In this document: positions 1-8,529 of the stretch, in pieces
Position numbering within the stretch: the first letter of the stretch is position 1
Layout of the letters: the number at the start of each line of letters is the position of its first letter
The notes under the pieces: model-generated
The model's database searches: none
Seen by the model: only the letters and a program-made list of their open reading frames with translations
Told to the model about the DNA's origin: nothing
DNA from: Metabacillus fastidiosus NBRC 101226
Lineage (GTDB): Bacteria; Bacillota; Bacilli; Bacillales; Bacillaceae
Direction: 5' to 3'
Assembly: GCF_001591625.1 (NCBI RefSeq)
Contig: NZ_BCVG01000023.1
Location: 1-45,116 of the forward strand
Length of the DNA: 45,116 nucleotides
Made by a program: the position numbers and the translations under genes

Positions 1-90
1 CCTTTAAGGGCAGTTGATCTCCCACTTAACCTCTTCGAGTTTTTAGAATTTTGAAGTGGGAGTCTTACTGCTCTTTAAGGCTGGGATAAA
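1..90 (+). repeat. Palindromic ~90-nt element, left copy
   Basis: An imperfect long palindrome. The outer arm CCTTTAAGGGCAGT (1-14) pairs with ACTGCTCTTTAAGG (67-80), and the inner arm CTCCCACTT (19-27) pairs with AAGTGGGAG (55-63); a small CTCTTCGAG hairpin sits in the loop. The 3' end reads CTGGGATAAA and stops a few bases before the AAAGGAG of the permease gene at 111. A second copy, on the minus strand, lies at the other end of the window before adenine deaminase. TTGAT precedes the inner arm and TTAC follows it; such short tetra/pentanucleotides are targets of some IS200/IS605 elements, so a non-autonomous IS200/IS605-type palindrome is one reading. A structured 5' leader RNA is the other. 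The sequence may continue left of the window. Confidence 0.6.
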
Positions 91-110
91 TGAAAGGAGT
101 TGAATGATAA

Positions 111-962
111 ATGGCATCAGATGTTGCAAAGACGATCATCTTATCAAAAAAAGGCAGCTTGAGGAAACAATTTTTGTATAAAACATTTCGTTCTGAAATT
201 TTCCTGCCTGTTTTAGCATTTCTAGTATTTATTACATTATGGCAGTTCATTTTGCAGCTTTTAAATATACCGAGTTATTTGCTTCCTAAACCAACTGATA
301 TTGCAAGTGCAGCGTTTGAAAATGGTACTAATTTAATAGAGTCGGTTTTGACAACAGCAATTGAATCTATATTCGGGTTTTTACTTAGCGTTATTATTGG
401 GGTTTCAAGTGCAGTTTTATTAGCTAGTTCTCGAATTATTGAGAAAAGTATTTATCCATATGCGATCATTCTGCAAACAATTCCAATTGTAGCGATTGCA
501 CCAATTATTGTCATTTGGTTTGGTGCAGGAATTAATTCTATTATTGTTATTACTTTTCTTATTAGCTTTTTCCCTATGTTATCAAATACATTGATTGGTC
601 TTCATTCGACAGATCAAAATTTGAAAAATTTATTTTACTTGTATAACGCAAATAGATGGCAGTTGATGTGGAGACTTAGGATTCCAGGGGCGCTTCCTTA
701 TATTGTTGGAGGACTTAAAGTGTCTTGCACATTATCTGTAATCGGGGCTATTGTCGGTGAGTATATCGCTGGTATTGGAGGGAGTCAAGGAGGTCTAGGC
801 TATGCGATTACATCTGCAGCAATGAGGCTGGAAACCCCGTATTTATTTGCTTGCGGCTTATCGGCATCCTTACTTGGCATCAGTTTCTTTCTTGTTGTTA
901 ACTATATTTCAAAACGGTTATTAAGCTCTTGGCATGAATCAGAAATGAAAACAGAAAATTAA
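111..962 (+). CDS. ABC transporter permease (ThiX/SsuC-like)
   Basis: A 283-residue integral membrane protein of the BPD_transp_1 fold. It has about six hydrophobic segments, the first near residues 30-52, and an EAA-type cytoplasmic loop around NRWQLMWRLRIPGALPYIVG that docks the ATPase. The start ATG at 111 is preceded by AAAGGAG (94-100). The gene is followed 20 bp later by an NMT1/THI5-type binding protein, so the pair resembles ThiX-ThiY or SsuC-SsuA importers for pyrimidine or sulfonate compounds. No ATP-binding subunit gene is present in the window: upstream there is only the palindromic element, so the ATPase lies beyond the left edge or elsewhere. The exact substrate is inferred only from the neighbours (LLM monooxygenase, CodA-like deaminase). 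Confidence 0.88.
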   Translation: MASDVAKTIILSKKGSLRKQFLYKTFRSEIFLPVLAFLVFITLWQFILQLLNIPSYLLPKPTDIASAAFENGTNLIESVLTTAIESIFGFLLSVIIGVSSAVLLASSRIIEKSIYPYAIILQTIPIVAIAPIIVIWFGAGINSIIVITFLISFFPMLSNTLIGLHSTDQNLKNLFYLYNANRWQLMWRLRIPGALPYIVGGLKVSCTLSVIGAIVGEYIAGIGGSQGGLGYAITSAAMRLETPYLFACGLSASLLGISFFLVVNYISKRLLSSWHESEMKTEN

Positions 963-981
963 CGGTAATGGAGGTTTTAAT

Positions 982-2016
982 ATGTTAAAAAGAGTTACAG
1001 CTTTGTTCATCTTTATTTTAGTATTTTCACAGATTTTAGCTGGTTGCGGAAAGACAGTGAATACGACGGATTCTTCCGTGTCTAATCCAAAAGAAAATAC
1101 AGCATCTTCAGCAGAAACATCTGGTGAGCCTAAAAAAGTAACACAAGTACTGGATTGGTTTCCACAGCCTACACATGGTGGTCTATATACAGCACAGGTG
1201 AAAGATTTTTATAAAGAAAATAACTTAGATGTGACGATTCAGCCAGGTGGACCCCAAGTATCACCGGTACAAATTGTATCTTCAGGCCAAGCGGAATTTG
1301 GTCTGGCAAGTGCAGATTCAATTCTCCTTGCGCGTGAGCAAGGAATTCCGATTGTTGGTGTAGCAGCATTGCTGCAAAAAAGCCCTTCTGCATTGTTTTA
1401 CCATAAGGGAGATTCAATTCAATCATTTGCTGATTTAAATGGACGTAAAGTGTACGCACATTTGCCTGCAACTTATTGGAAGTATTTAAAGCATACTTAT
1501 AAATTAGACAGGGTAGAAGAATTCCAATTTAATGGGCAGTATACAAACTTTATTAATGATAAGAAATCATTAACACAAGGTTATACGACAAATACTCCTT
1601 CAAGTTTGAAAAAAGAAAATGTGGAGGTTGAATCTTTATTAGTCGCTGACAGCGGTTATGAACCATATTACAGTATTATTTTTACAACCGAAAAATATTT
1701 AAAGGAAAACCCTGATATTGTGAAAGCTTATGTGGCTGCATCAATTAAGGGATGGGATTTTTATAAAGATCATATTGAAGTCGGCAGCGAGGCGTTGAAG
1801 GAAGTGAATAAAGATGCTTCACTTGAAGAACTAAACGATGAAGCTAAGTTACAGAAGGAGTTTGTTTATGGCGGTGAGGCGGCTGAGAATGGTGTTGGCT
1901 ATATGTCACTTGAACGCTGGCAAACATTAAATGAGCAGCTTCATGAAATTGGAGAATTAAAAAAGAACGAGGATGTACAAAAAGCATTCACGACAGAATT
2001 TTTACCGGAGAAATAA
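982..2016 (+). CDS. ThiY-like (NMT1/THI5) substrate-binding lipoprotein
   Basis: A 344-residue extracytoplasmic binding lipoprotein. The signal peptide ends in the lipobox LAGC with the lipidated cysteine at residue 22, followed by a Ser/Thr/Glu-rich linker to about residue 52. The NMT1/THI5 domain begins with VLDWFPQPTHGGLYTAQ, which aligns with the LDWxPN-H-GxxxA start of ThiY-type proteins that bind thiamine pyrimidine precursors. It lies between its permease and a flavin monooxygenase in one operon, with a good RBS (TGGAGG) before the ATG. A pyrimidine-like or other small N-heterocyclic ligand is likely. The family also includes taurine/sulfonate binders, so the ligand is not settled. Confidence 0.87.
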   Translation: MLKRVTALFIFILVFSQILAGCGKTVNTTDSSVSNPKENTASSAETSGEPKKVTQVLDWFPQPTHGGLYTAQVKDFYKENNLDVTIQPGGPQVSPVQIVSSGQAEFGLASADSILLAREQGIPIVGVAALLQKSPSALFYHKGDSIQSFADLNGRKVYAHLPATYWKYLKHTYKLDRVEEFQFNGQYTNFINDKKSLTQGYTTNTPSSLKKENVEVESLLVADSGYEPYYSIIFTTEKYLKENPDIVKAYVAASIKGWDFYKDHIEVGSEALKEVNKDASLEELNDEAKLQKEFVYGGEAAENGVGYMSLERWQTLNEQLHEIGELKKNEDVQKAFTTEFLPEK

Positions 2017-2037
2017 GAAGAGAGGGGACTTTATTTT

Positions 2038-3426
2038 ATGACAAAACGTATTTACCTAAATGCTATAACGATCTCCGGGCCTACCGCATCTCCTGGGATG
2101 TGGGCCCATCCTGAAGACCGGGCTCATGAATATAAAAATTTGAACTATTGGACCGAGCTTGCCAAAACGTTAGAACGAGGCAAGTTCGATGCCATTTTTT
2201 TCGCTGATATGCTCGGTGTTTATGATATATACCAAGGAAAGCGGGATACAGCAATTCGCCAAGCGATTCAAGTACCGCTTAATGATCCAAGTTATTTAAT
2301 TCCAGCGATGGCAGCTGTTACAGAAAATCTCGGCTTTGCAGCAACTTTCTCTACAACTTATGAACATCCATATTCGCTTGCACGTAAGTTATCGACGCTG
2401 GATCATTTAACGAGGGGAAGAATTGGATGGAATATTGTTACATCCAATCTGGATAGTGCAGCAAAAAATTATGGCCTTGAAAAGCAGATTGGACTCATTG
2501 ACAGGTATGATCGCGGTGATGAGTACATGGATGTTGTATATAAGCTCTGGGAGGCAAGCTGGGAAGCTGATGCTGTTATTCAGGATGCTAATAATCGTGT
2601 ATATACTGATCCATCAAAAGTGCATGATATCCAGCATGAAGGGCAATATTTTCAAGTCCCTGGTATTCATTTATGCGAACCTTCTCCACAAAGGACACCA
2701 TTATTATTCCAAGCGGGTAACTCTACGCGTGGAAGAGAGTTTGCGGCAAAACATGCGGAATGCATTTTCTTAAATACACCTACTGTTGAGGCGACAAAAT
2801 TTATTGTAAAAGATATTAGAGAACGGGCTGAAAGACAAGGGAGGGATCCGTCGAAAGTATTATTTTTCCCTAAAATAACACCTATTGTCAGAAAAACGGA
2901 AACCGAAGCACAAAGCTACTATGAGGAGCTTTTAAAATATTCAAGTACGGAAGGTATATATTCATTACTTGGTGCATGGTCAGGTATAGATTTTTCTCTA
3001 TATGGGACAGATAAGCTGCTTGAATTTGTAGAAAAGCGTGATAATCGAGGCATTATAGAATCATTTAAACGCTCTAATCCAGATAAGAAATGGTCAGCAG
3101 AGGAGCTTGCTAATTTCTTTGCATTTGGTACAAGTTCTTTAACGATTGGAAGTCCTCAGCAAGTAGCTGATACAATGGAAAGCTTTGTCGAGGAAGCTGG
3201 TGTGGACGGTTTTAATATAGGGCATATTATTCAGCCCGGTACAATCAATGACTTTGTTGACCTTGTTATACCTGAATTACAGAAAAGAGGATTAGTACAA
3301 AAAGAATATAGTGAAGGAACATATAGAGAAAAGATTTTTGGTGAAGGACCTTATTTACGAGAGGATCATCCGGGACGCAGTATTGCACAAATAGCTAAAA
3401 AAGAAATTGTGTCATCTGCTCGATAA
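2038..3426 (+). CDS. LLM-class flavin-dependent monooxygenase (NtaA/SnaA family)
   Basis: A 462-residue TIM-barrel monooxygenase of the bacterial luciferase-like family, subgroup NtaA/SnaA/DszA/RutA-like, which uses FMNH2 from a separate reductase to oxidise N- or S-containing organic compounds. Typical blocks are RGKFDAIFFADMLG (near residues 47-60), the FSTTYEHPYSLARKLSTLDH block (near 107-126) and GRIGWNIVTS just after. It is preceded by GAGAGGGG and follows the binding protein by 21 bp. The CodA-like deaminase downstream suggests a ring-nitrogen substrate handled by oxygenation and then hydrolysis. No flavin reductase gene is in the operon. A paralogue lies at 19178-20539. Confidence 0.88.
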   Translation: MTKRIYLNAITISGPTASPGMWAHPEDRAHEYKNLNYWTELAKTLERGKFDAIFFADMLGVYDIYQGKRDTAIRQAIQVPLNDPSYLIPAMAAVTENLGFAATFSTTYEHPYSLARKLSTLDHLTRGRIGWNIVTSNLDSAAKNYGLEKQIGLIDRYDRGDEYMDVVYKLWEASWEADAVIQDANNRVYTDPSKVHDIQHEGQYFQVPGIHLCEPSPQRTPLLFQAGNSTRGREFAAKHAECIFLNTPTVEATKFIVKDIRERAERQGRDPSKVLFFPKITPIVRKTETEAQSYYEELLKYSSTEGIYSLLGAWSGIDFSLYGTDKLLEFVEKRDNRGIIESFKRSNPDKKWSAEELANFFAFGTSSLTIGSPQQVADTMESFVEEAGVDGFNIGHIIQPGTINDFVDLVIPELQKRGLVQKEYSEGTYREKIFGEGPYLREDHPGRSIAQIAKKEIVSSAR

Positions 3427-3446
3427 TTAGGAGGGGGATTGTTATT

Positions 3447-4022
3447 TTGAAATATTTTGCTGTCATCTTAAAAAATTCAAAAGAGGAATTAGTATCGGAA
3501 TATTTAGATGCGCATATTGCATATTTAGAGCGGCTGCGTATTGATGGAATAGTTACTGGAAATGGAAGGCTCCTTGATGGAGAAGGTGGGCTTATTATTT
3601 ACAGAGGGCAATCACTGGAGGAAGTACAAAAGTTAGTAGAAGAGGATCCTTTCATTGTTCACAAAATAAGAACCTATGAAATTTATGAATGGGCAGTTAA
3701 ATGGGCGCCGCACACCGGTCTGGATGGTATTAATGAGGTTGAACCCGCTGATTTAAAATCCAGCTTAGCTAAAGGCGACAAACCTATTATTATTGATGTT
3801 CGTGAAGAGGAAGAATTGAAACAGGGAATTATCCCAGGTGCTAAACATATTCCATTAGGTGATTTAGCAGATAGATATGGGGAAATTGAGCAAACGGATG
3901 AGATTTTTTTTATTTGCCGCGGAGGTAGGAGAAGTTTAAAGGCTTGCGAATTTCTAAAAGAAAAAGGATATAAAAATCTTATTAATATATCTGGCGGGAT
4001 GACAAAATGGAACAAGCTGTAA
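3447..4022 (+). CDS. YciI-like domain fused to a rhodanese domain
   Basis: A 191-residue two-domain protein starting at TTG 3447, with GGAGGGGG at 3430-3437. Residues 1-88 match the YciI-like fold (MKYFAVILK start, the conserved DPF near residue 68); residues 105-191 are a rhodanese domain, with IIIDVREEEE near 114-123 and the active-site loop FICRGGRRS. C157 is the predicted persulfide-carrying cysteine. Rhodaneses transfer sulfane sulfur; YciI domains are small, poorly defined enzymes found beside catabolic oxygenases. Position between the LLM monooxygenase and the deaminase (20 and 25 bp gaps) indicates a role in the same pathway, perhaps dealing with released sulfur or a reactive intermediate. 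That role is inference. Confidence 0.85.
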   Translation: MKYFAVILKNSKEELVSEYLDAHIAYLERLRIDGIVTGNGRLLDGEGGLIIYRGQSLEEVQKLVEEDPFIVHKIRTYEIYEWAVKWAPHTGLDGINEVEPADLKSSLAKGDKPIIIDVREEEELKQGIIPGAKHIPLGDLADRYGEIEQTDEIFFICRGGRRSLKACEFLKEKGYKNLINISGGMTKWNKL

Positions 4023-4047
4023 AGATTGTAAAGGAGTTTTACAGTTT

Positions 4048-5346
4048 ATGAGCGAAGTGCATTTAATTAACGCGAGACTGCCATTGAGAGATGAATTAGA
4101 TCTTTACGAATTGAAAGCAGTTAACGGTGTCTGGGTATCTGTGCAGAAACAAGAAAGAATGGTGTATATGTCAGAAAGTATACCTATTCAAGATATTACA
4201 CCGCGATATGAGCATGAGGAAGGAAGACCAGTAGATTTGGCAGGCAGGATAGTACTTCCCGGCTTTGTTGATGCCCATACACATTTAGATAAGGCTTTTA
4301 CGATCCAAAATGTAAAAAATAGGTCAGGTACATTATTTGAAGCAATCAAAAATTATAATAAAGTTATCTCCAGTTTTACAAAGGAAGATATTAAAAGGAG
4401 AATAGAGCAGGCTGTACTACAGTCTGTTAAAAATGGGACTGTAGCGATCCGTTCTCATCTTAATTTTCCATATGAATATGGAGAAAGCATTGCATTTCGT
4501 ACGATTTATGCTGCTTTGGAGGCGAGGGAATCATTGAGAGATATTGTTGATATTCAATATGTCCTCATGGTTCCCAGCAGGGAGCATTCGGCAGAGATGT
4601 GGAGAGCAGTAGAAGAAGCAATTAAAGCAGGTATTGATATTATTGGAGGAGCTCCTCATATTGTTCATGAACATGAAAGATTCACAGATGAACTGTTCAA
4701 GATTGCTGTGAAATATAATATCCCAATTGATCTTCATACAGATGAAAGAGATGATCCCCATATTCAAACGATCAGTTATCTTGCTGAAAAAACAATAGCT
4801 GAAGGTTATCAAGGTAAAGTAACCGCAGGCCATCTTTGTACATTATCAGCAATTGAGCCAGAAAAAGCTAATACGATTATTAATCGTATGTTAGAAGCTG
4901 AATTATCGGCTATTACACTGCCAGCGAGTAATCTTTATCTGCAAGGGAGAGAAGATGAAGGACCAGTTAGAAGAGGAATAACGAGGGTGAAGGAACTGCT
5001 TCACTCAGGAATAAAAACTGCTGTGGCTTCTGATAATATTCAGGATCCTTTTCATCCGTTTGGTAATGGAGATTTGCTTCAGGCTGGGCTGTTAACAGCA
5101 TATGCTGCACATATGGGAAGCGAGGATGAACTTCAGTCCTTACTTCAAATGATAACAAGCTTACCGGCTTCGATTTTAGGTTTATCACAATATGGAATTG
5201 AAGCAGGTCATCCTGTACGATTCGTTGTTTGTGATGCTCAAACACATATAGAGCTTTTTTCTAATTTATCACCAAATCGTTGGGTATATCGTGATTTTCA
5301 GTGGCTTCATGTGAGTAGGAAAAATGGGGAATGGGGAAATATCTAA
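4048..5346 (+). CDS. CodA-like metal-dependent deaminase/amidohydrolase
   Basis: A 432-residue amidohydrolase-superfamily enzyme. Predicted metal and catalytic residues are H77 and H79 (VDAHTHLDK), H230 and E233 (DLHTDE), H262 (AGHL) and D329 (VASDN). The spacings 230 to 262 and 262 to 329 equal those I recall for E. coli cytosine deaminase (His214, His246, Asp313), and SDNIQDPF is also CodA-like. It therefore probably hydrolyses an amino or ring amide group of a pyrimidine or similar heterocycle. It is the last gene of the left operon, followed by a terminator at 5452-5489. Cytosine itself is not certain as the substrate, because the partner genes are an oxygenase and a YciI-rhodanese protein. 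Confidence 0.85.
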   Translation: MSEVHLINARLPLRDELDLYELKAVNGVWVSVQKQERMVYMSESIPIQDITPRYEHEEGRPVDLAGRIVLPGFVDAHTHLDKAFTIQNVKNRSGTLFEAIKNYNKVISSFTKEDIKRRIEQAVLQSVKNGTVAIRSHLNFPYEYGESIAFRTIYAALEARESLRDIVDIQYVLMVPSREHSAEMWRAVEEAIKAGIDIIGGAPHIVHEHERFTDELFKIAVKYNIPIDLHTDERDDPHIQTISYLAEKTIAEGYQGKVTAGHLCTLSAIEPEKANTIINRMLEAELSAITLPASNLYLQGREDEGPVRRGITRVKELLHSGIKTAVASDNIQDPFHPFGNGDLLQAGLLTAYAAHMGSEDELQSLLQMITSLPASILGLSQYGIEAGHPVRFVVCDAQTHIELFSNLSPNRWVYRDFQWLHVSRKNGEWGNI

Positions 5347-5451
5347 AAAGAAAGTTATGTAAGATAGATAAGAGTGGTTAAATTTCCATATAAAAAGGAG
5401 TGCAAAATAAATCATTTTTTCTGAAATAAAAGTTTCCAAACAAAAAGATGG

Positions 5452-5489
5452 AAAAGTATCTCTAAGATTTAACCTTTGAGATACTTTTT
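5452..5489. terminator. Convergent intrinsic terminator
   Basis: AAAGTATCTC (5453-5462) and GAGATACTTT (5478-5487) form a perfect 10-bp stem with a 15-nt loop. A run of T follows on the plus strand, ending the CodA-like operon. On the minus strand it lies just past the stop of the deacetylase gene and has a shorter T-run. Confidence 0.85.
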
Positions 5490-6668
5490 TTATTTTAGGT
5501 TAACTATTCGCAGATTTTGTTTCTGCAGTTCTTCAATAATTGTTGGTAATGCATCTACAACAGCTTTTGACTCATGCAAAAGGATGATAGAACCGGAAAT
5601 GTTCGAGTGCTGAATATAATAAATAATTTTTTCAGGACTATGCGTTTTCCAATCTTCGGTATCCTTATTCCACATCACTATTTTTTGATTATTTTCATCT
5701 AAAAGTTGTAGTGTTGCATCATTTTTTTCCCCGTATGGGGGTCTAAAGAGGCTGACAGGTTCTCCTGTAATGTCTTCTATTAATTTATTTGCCTCGAAAA
5801 TCTCGTTTTTCTGTTTTTCGTATGAGAGTTTCTGAAAATTAGCATGATGCATTGAATGGTTGCCGATAGAGAAGCCGTGGGAGTAAATATACTGGACATG
5901 ATCTGGATATTTCTCAACATTTTGTCCAATAAGAAAAAATGTTCCGCCAACTTTATATTTCTTTAAAATATCAATGATCTCTGTGGAATATTTGGATGGA
6001 CCGTCATCAAATGTAAGAGCTACGCTGTCTTCCTGAATGTGGTATGTAATGGGATCCGCCAGCTTGAAAGCGGGGGCATCACCTATATTACTTTTTACTT
6101 GTACATTAGGTTTTCGCTCTGTTTTCGCACTTTGAGCAGTGACATGTGTTTCTTGGGCAATCGATTTATTTTTCGAAAATGAGAAGCTGGAATAGGCTAG
6201 TACAATCATTAGTAAAATAAAAAATGCAGCGGCAGAAACGAAAATAGGCTTTCGAAAACTCCTTTTGGGAGTTACTGTTACTGCAGTTTCCCTGTCTAGA
6301 TGATCGGCATGTAAGAATGATAAGTTTTGGAGCTGAGTAATCACTTTACTATTTTTCATCATTTTTAACTGCTCTGCGTATTGTTCCGAACATATAAAGT
6401 AGCAGTTTTTATTTTTACCTTCATGAGTTTTAATGAAAAAACTCATATGCTGCTTTTTTATTACATCCCAAGTACTGTTAAACGACAGGCTGTATTGATA
6501 ATTTTTTTCAAAACTAATCGCATTTTCTAAATGACTTGCTGTCTCCTCATCAATCTCCCAAAGTAATTCAATACTGTCATTAAGCGAAATTTTTATTCTT
6601 AAATAATTCTGATTCCATTTTCTCTCTATTGATAATAATTCAAGCAGTTTATTAGAATAGGCTGACAC
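5490..6668 (-). CDS. Membrane-anchored polysaccharide (peptidoglycan) deacetylase
   Basis: A 392-residue protein. Residues 1-141 are predicted cytoplasmic, 142-164 are one transmembrane helix, 165-210 a linker, and about 213-392 an extracytoplasmic NodB domain. The catalytic motifs are complete: TFDDGP (219-224), HSMHH with metal ligands H271 and H275, RPPYG (309-313), MWNKDTEDW and LLHE (363-366). Such enzymes remove N-acetyl groups from peptidoglycan sugars and are close to the PgdA/PdaA group. The long N-terminal cytoplasmic region, which I do not recognise, is unusual for the family. It is monocistronic, with its own sigma-A promoter upstream. Confidence 0.88.
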   Translation of the reverse strand: MSAYSNKLLELLSIERKWNQNYLRIKISLNDSIELLWEIDEETASHLENAISFEKNYQYSLSFNSTWDVIKKQHMSFFIKTHEGKNKNCYFICSEQYAEQLKMMKNSKVITQLQNLSFLHADHLDRETAVTVTPKRSFRKPIFVSAAAFFILLMIVLAYSSFSFSKNKSIAQETHVTAQSAKTERKPNVQVKSNIGDAPAFKLADPITYHIQEDSVALTFDDGPSKYSTEIIDILKKYKVGGTFFLIGQNVEKYPDHVQYIYSHGFSIGNHSMHHANFQKLSYEKQKNEIFEANKLIEDITGEPVSLFRPPYGEKNDATLQLLDENNQKIVMWNKDTEDWKTHSPEKIIYYIQHSNISGSIILLHESKAVVDALPTIIEELQKQNLRIVNLK

Positions 6669-6721
6669 ATAATGACCCTCCCTTCATTTATAAATGATAG
6701 AATAGTAGTTTATCTAATATT

Positions 6722-6749
6722 ATTGTATGTTTATGCTGATTAATGTCAA
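6722..6749 (-). promoter_or_regulatory. Sigma-A promoter of the deacetylase gene
   Basis: Read on the minus strand: TTGACA (6749-6744), a 16-bp spacer, then TACAAT (6727-6722). This is near-consensus and points at the deacetylase start at 6668. Confidence 0.65.
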
Positions 6750-6802
6750 CCAAGTTAGCAAAAAATGAAATTCTTTAATAGGATAATTTTAGGTGTTTTA
6801 TA

Positions 6803-6832
6803 TTGTTGTATAGTACTATTCAATCTTATAAT
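6803..6832 (+). promoter_or_regulatory. Probable sigma-A promoter of the response regulator gene
   Basis: TTGTTG (6803-6808), an 18-bp spacer and a consensus TATAAT (6827-6832), about 75 bp before the response regulator start. The -10 is strong; the -35 is weak. Confidence 0.5.
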
Positions 6833-6909
6833 GAATAGATAATAAGACTTATTAGATGGAAACTGAAATAGTTATCTGAGTAAAATGACATTTGTTTAAG
6901 GAGAAAATG

Positions 6910-8046
6910 ATGAACATAATCCTAGTAGATGATGAACAGCTTGCCTTAGACCTCCTAGAAAATCGCCTTGTTAAAATTAATGGTATTAAAGTCATAGATA
7001 AATTTTTAGATCCAATAAGCTGTTTGGAGGGAATTACTGATAAGCAAGTTGATATTGTTTTTTTGGATATTAATCTGCCGGAAATGAATGGATTGGAATT
7101 GGCAGAGAAAATTTTAGAGAAGAAGCCGAATGTAAATATTGTTTTTGTCACAGCCTATGATGAATATGCAGTGAAAGCTTTTGAGATTAATGCACTCGAT
7201 TATATTATGAAACCGGTCAAATTTGATCGACTAGAAAAAACAATAGCAAGAATTTTAAACCAATATGTTAATAATGAGAAAAAACAGATTTTGCAAGAAG
7301 AGAATATAAGAGTAAATGTTTTTAGACAGCTAACGATTGAAGCAGAGGGAGGCAGAATAGAGAATATTCCTTGGCGGACAGCAAAAACAAAGGAGTTATT
7401 CCTTTTCTTACTTCAACATCGTGAACAGCTTGTTCGTAAATCCCTTTTAATTGAACTGTTTTGGCCTGAACATGAACTGGAAAAGGCTTATTCGCAGCTG
7501 TATACTACTGTGTATCATGTCCGAAAAAAGCTGAAAAAATTTAGTGAGCATTTTCAAATAAGCAATACAACAGAGGGATATATTTTAAATCTTACAAATG
7601 TTATTTTAGATATGGAAGAATGGGAAAATTATATTAATTCACATTCTACATTAAATATGGAAATAATAGAAGAATACATAGAGAAAATGAATTTATATAC
7701 AGGCGATTATTTACAGGAATATGATTATTTATGGGCGGAAAATGAGCGATACCGCCTGCAATGTCTATGGTTACAAGCGGCTATGAAAGTAGCAGGCTTT
7801 TACTATGATCATGGGGATGTGGAGAAGAGTATTACATGGTATTTAAATATATGCAGCCTTCAGCCGGAAGCAGAGGAATCACATTTTGCTTTAATGAAGA
7901 TTTATGCAGAAAGAAATAATCAATTACTAGTGAGACAGCAATATGAGAAACTCAAAAAAATCTTAAAAGAAGAGTTAAATGAGACACCGAGCAGCAGTGT
8001 CGAGAAATGGTTTAATGAATGGAATAAAGTGTTAAGAAGAAGATGA
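6910..8046 (+). CDS. Response regulator with wHTH and BTAD (SARP-like) output
   Basis: A 378-residue protein. Residues 1-120 are a CheY-like receiver with the acidic pair D7/D8, phospho-acceptor D53 (VFLDINLPEMNG) and the KP switch lysine in IMKPVKFD. A winged-helix segment follows (near 155-235, with RKSLLIELFWPEHE and YTTVYHVRKKLKKF) and then a bacterial transcriptional activation domain made of TPR-like helices (about 240-378). This is the layout of SARP-type regulators fused to a receiver. The ATG at 6910 is chosen because AAGGAG (6898-6903) sits 6 bp before it; an in-frame ATG at 6907 is possible, while the upstream TTG at 6892 would swallow the RBS. Its likely partner is the hybrid kinase at 8530-11625. 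Confidence 0.88.
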   Translation: MNIILVDDEQLALDLLENRLVKINGIKVIDKFLDPISCLEGITDKQVDIVFLDINLPEMNGLELAEKILEKKPNVNIVFVTAYDEYAVKAFEINALDYIMKPVKFDRLEKTIARILNQYVNNEKKQILQEENIRVNVFRQLTIEAEGGRIENIPWRTAKTKELFLFLLQHREQLVRKSLLIELFWPEHELEKAYSQLYTTVYHVRKKLKKFSEHFQISNTTEGYILNLTNVILDMEEWENYINSHSTLNMEIIEEYIEKMNLYTGDYLQEYDYLWAENERYRLQCLWLQAAMKVAGFYYDHGDVEKSITWYLNICSLQPEAEESHFALMKIYAERNNQLLVRQQYEKLKKILKEELNETPSSSVEKWFNEWNKVLRRR

Positions 8047-8174
8047 AGTTTACTGAGGAACAGTGTCCCTAGTAAGCTTTTTAGTGTTGGAGAACTGTTT
8101 AGAATTTGTATAGTTATCAAGGTAATAATGTAATGATATGTGTCATTTCATATGAAGGAGTGATAAATGTCAAA

Positions 8175-8405
8175 ATGGAGAAATATGAGTATTTGAAATT
8201 ATTGAATAGAAATATACAAAAACAAATAAACCTTTGGCTGAATAAAAAGGATAAGATCAACAATATTGATTTATATAATTTTTTATATTCGATAGTTAAT
8301 GGCGCTTTAACAATTGGCTTTGAAAAAGGAGAGAAAATTACAGAGAGATTAATCAGCCAGTTAAAAGAGAGTAGTAAAACTGAATGGGATCATATTGAGA
8401 TTTAG
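8175..8405 (+). CDS. Small hypothetical protein
   Basis: A 76-residue charged, probably helical protein starting MEKYEYLKLLNRNIQKQ; I do not recognise the family. GAAGGAG at 8154-8160 is 14 bp before the ATG, a long spacing, so an in-frame GTG at 8160 or an ATG at 8133 cannot be excluded. It lies 128 bp after the response regulator and ends 33 bp before a hairpin terminator. Co-transcription with the regulator is plausible. Confidence 0.5.
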   Translation: MEKYEYLKLLNRNIQKQINLWLNKKDKINNIDLYNFLYSIVNGALTIGFEKGEKITERLISQLKESSKTEWDHIEI

Positions 8406-8438
8406 TGAATCAGATCAGCTTATATTAGTCATATAACT

Positions 8439-8476
8439 AAAAGACCCTGTCATCGAATTTGGTGACGGGGCCTTTT
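8439..8476. terminator. Hairpin terminator between convergent genes
   Basis: AAAAGACCCTGTCA (8439-8452) pairs, with two mismatches, with TGACGGGGCCTTTT (8463-8476). It lies between the small ORF and the convergent kinase gene. The right arm and the downstream GGACAG segment recur near 18980-19035, so it belongs to a repeat family. Confidence 0.65.
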
Positions 8477-8529
8477 AGGCACAATCAGTTTATGAGATCT
8501 GTTGGAGACTTGTCGGACAGTTGCATCTT

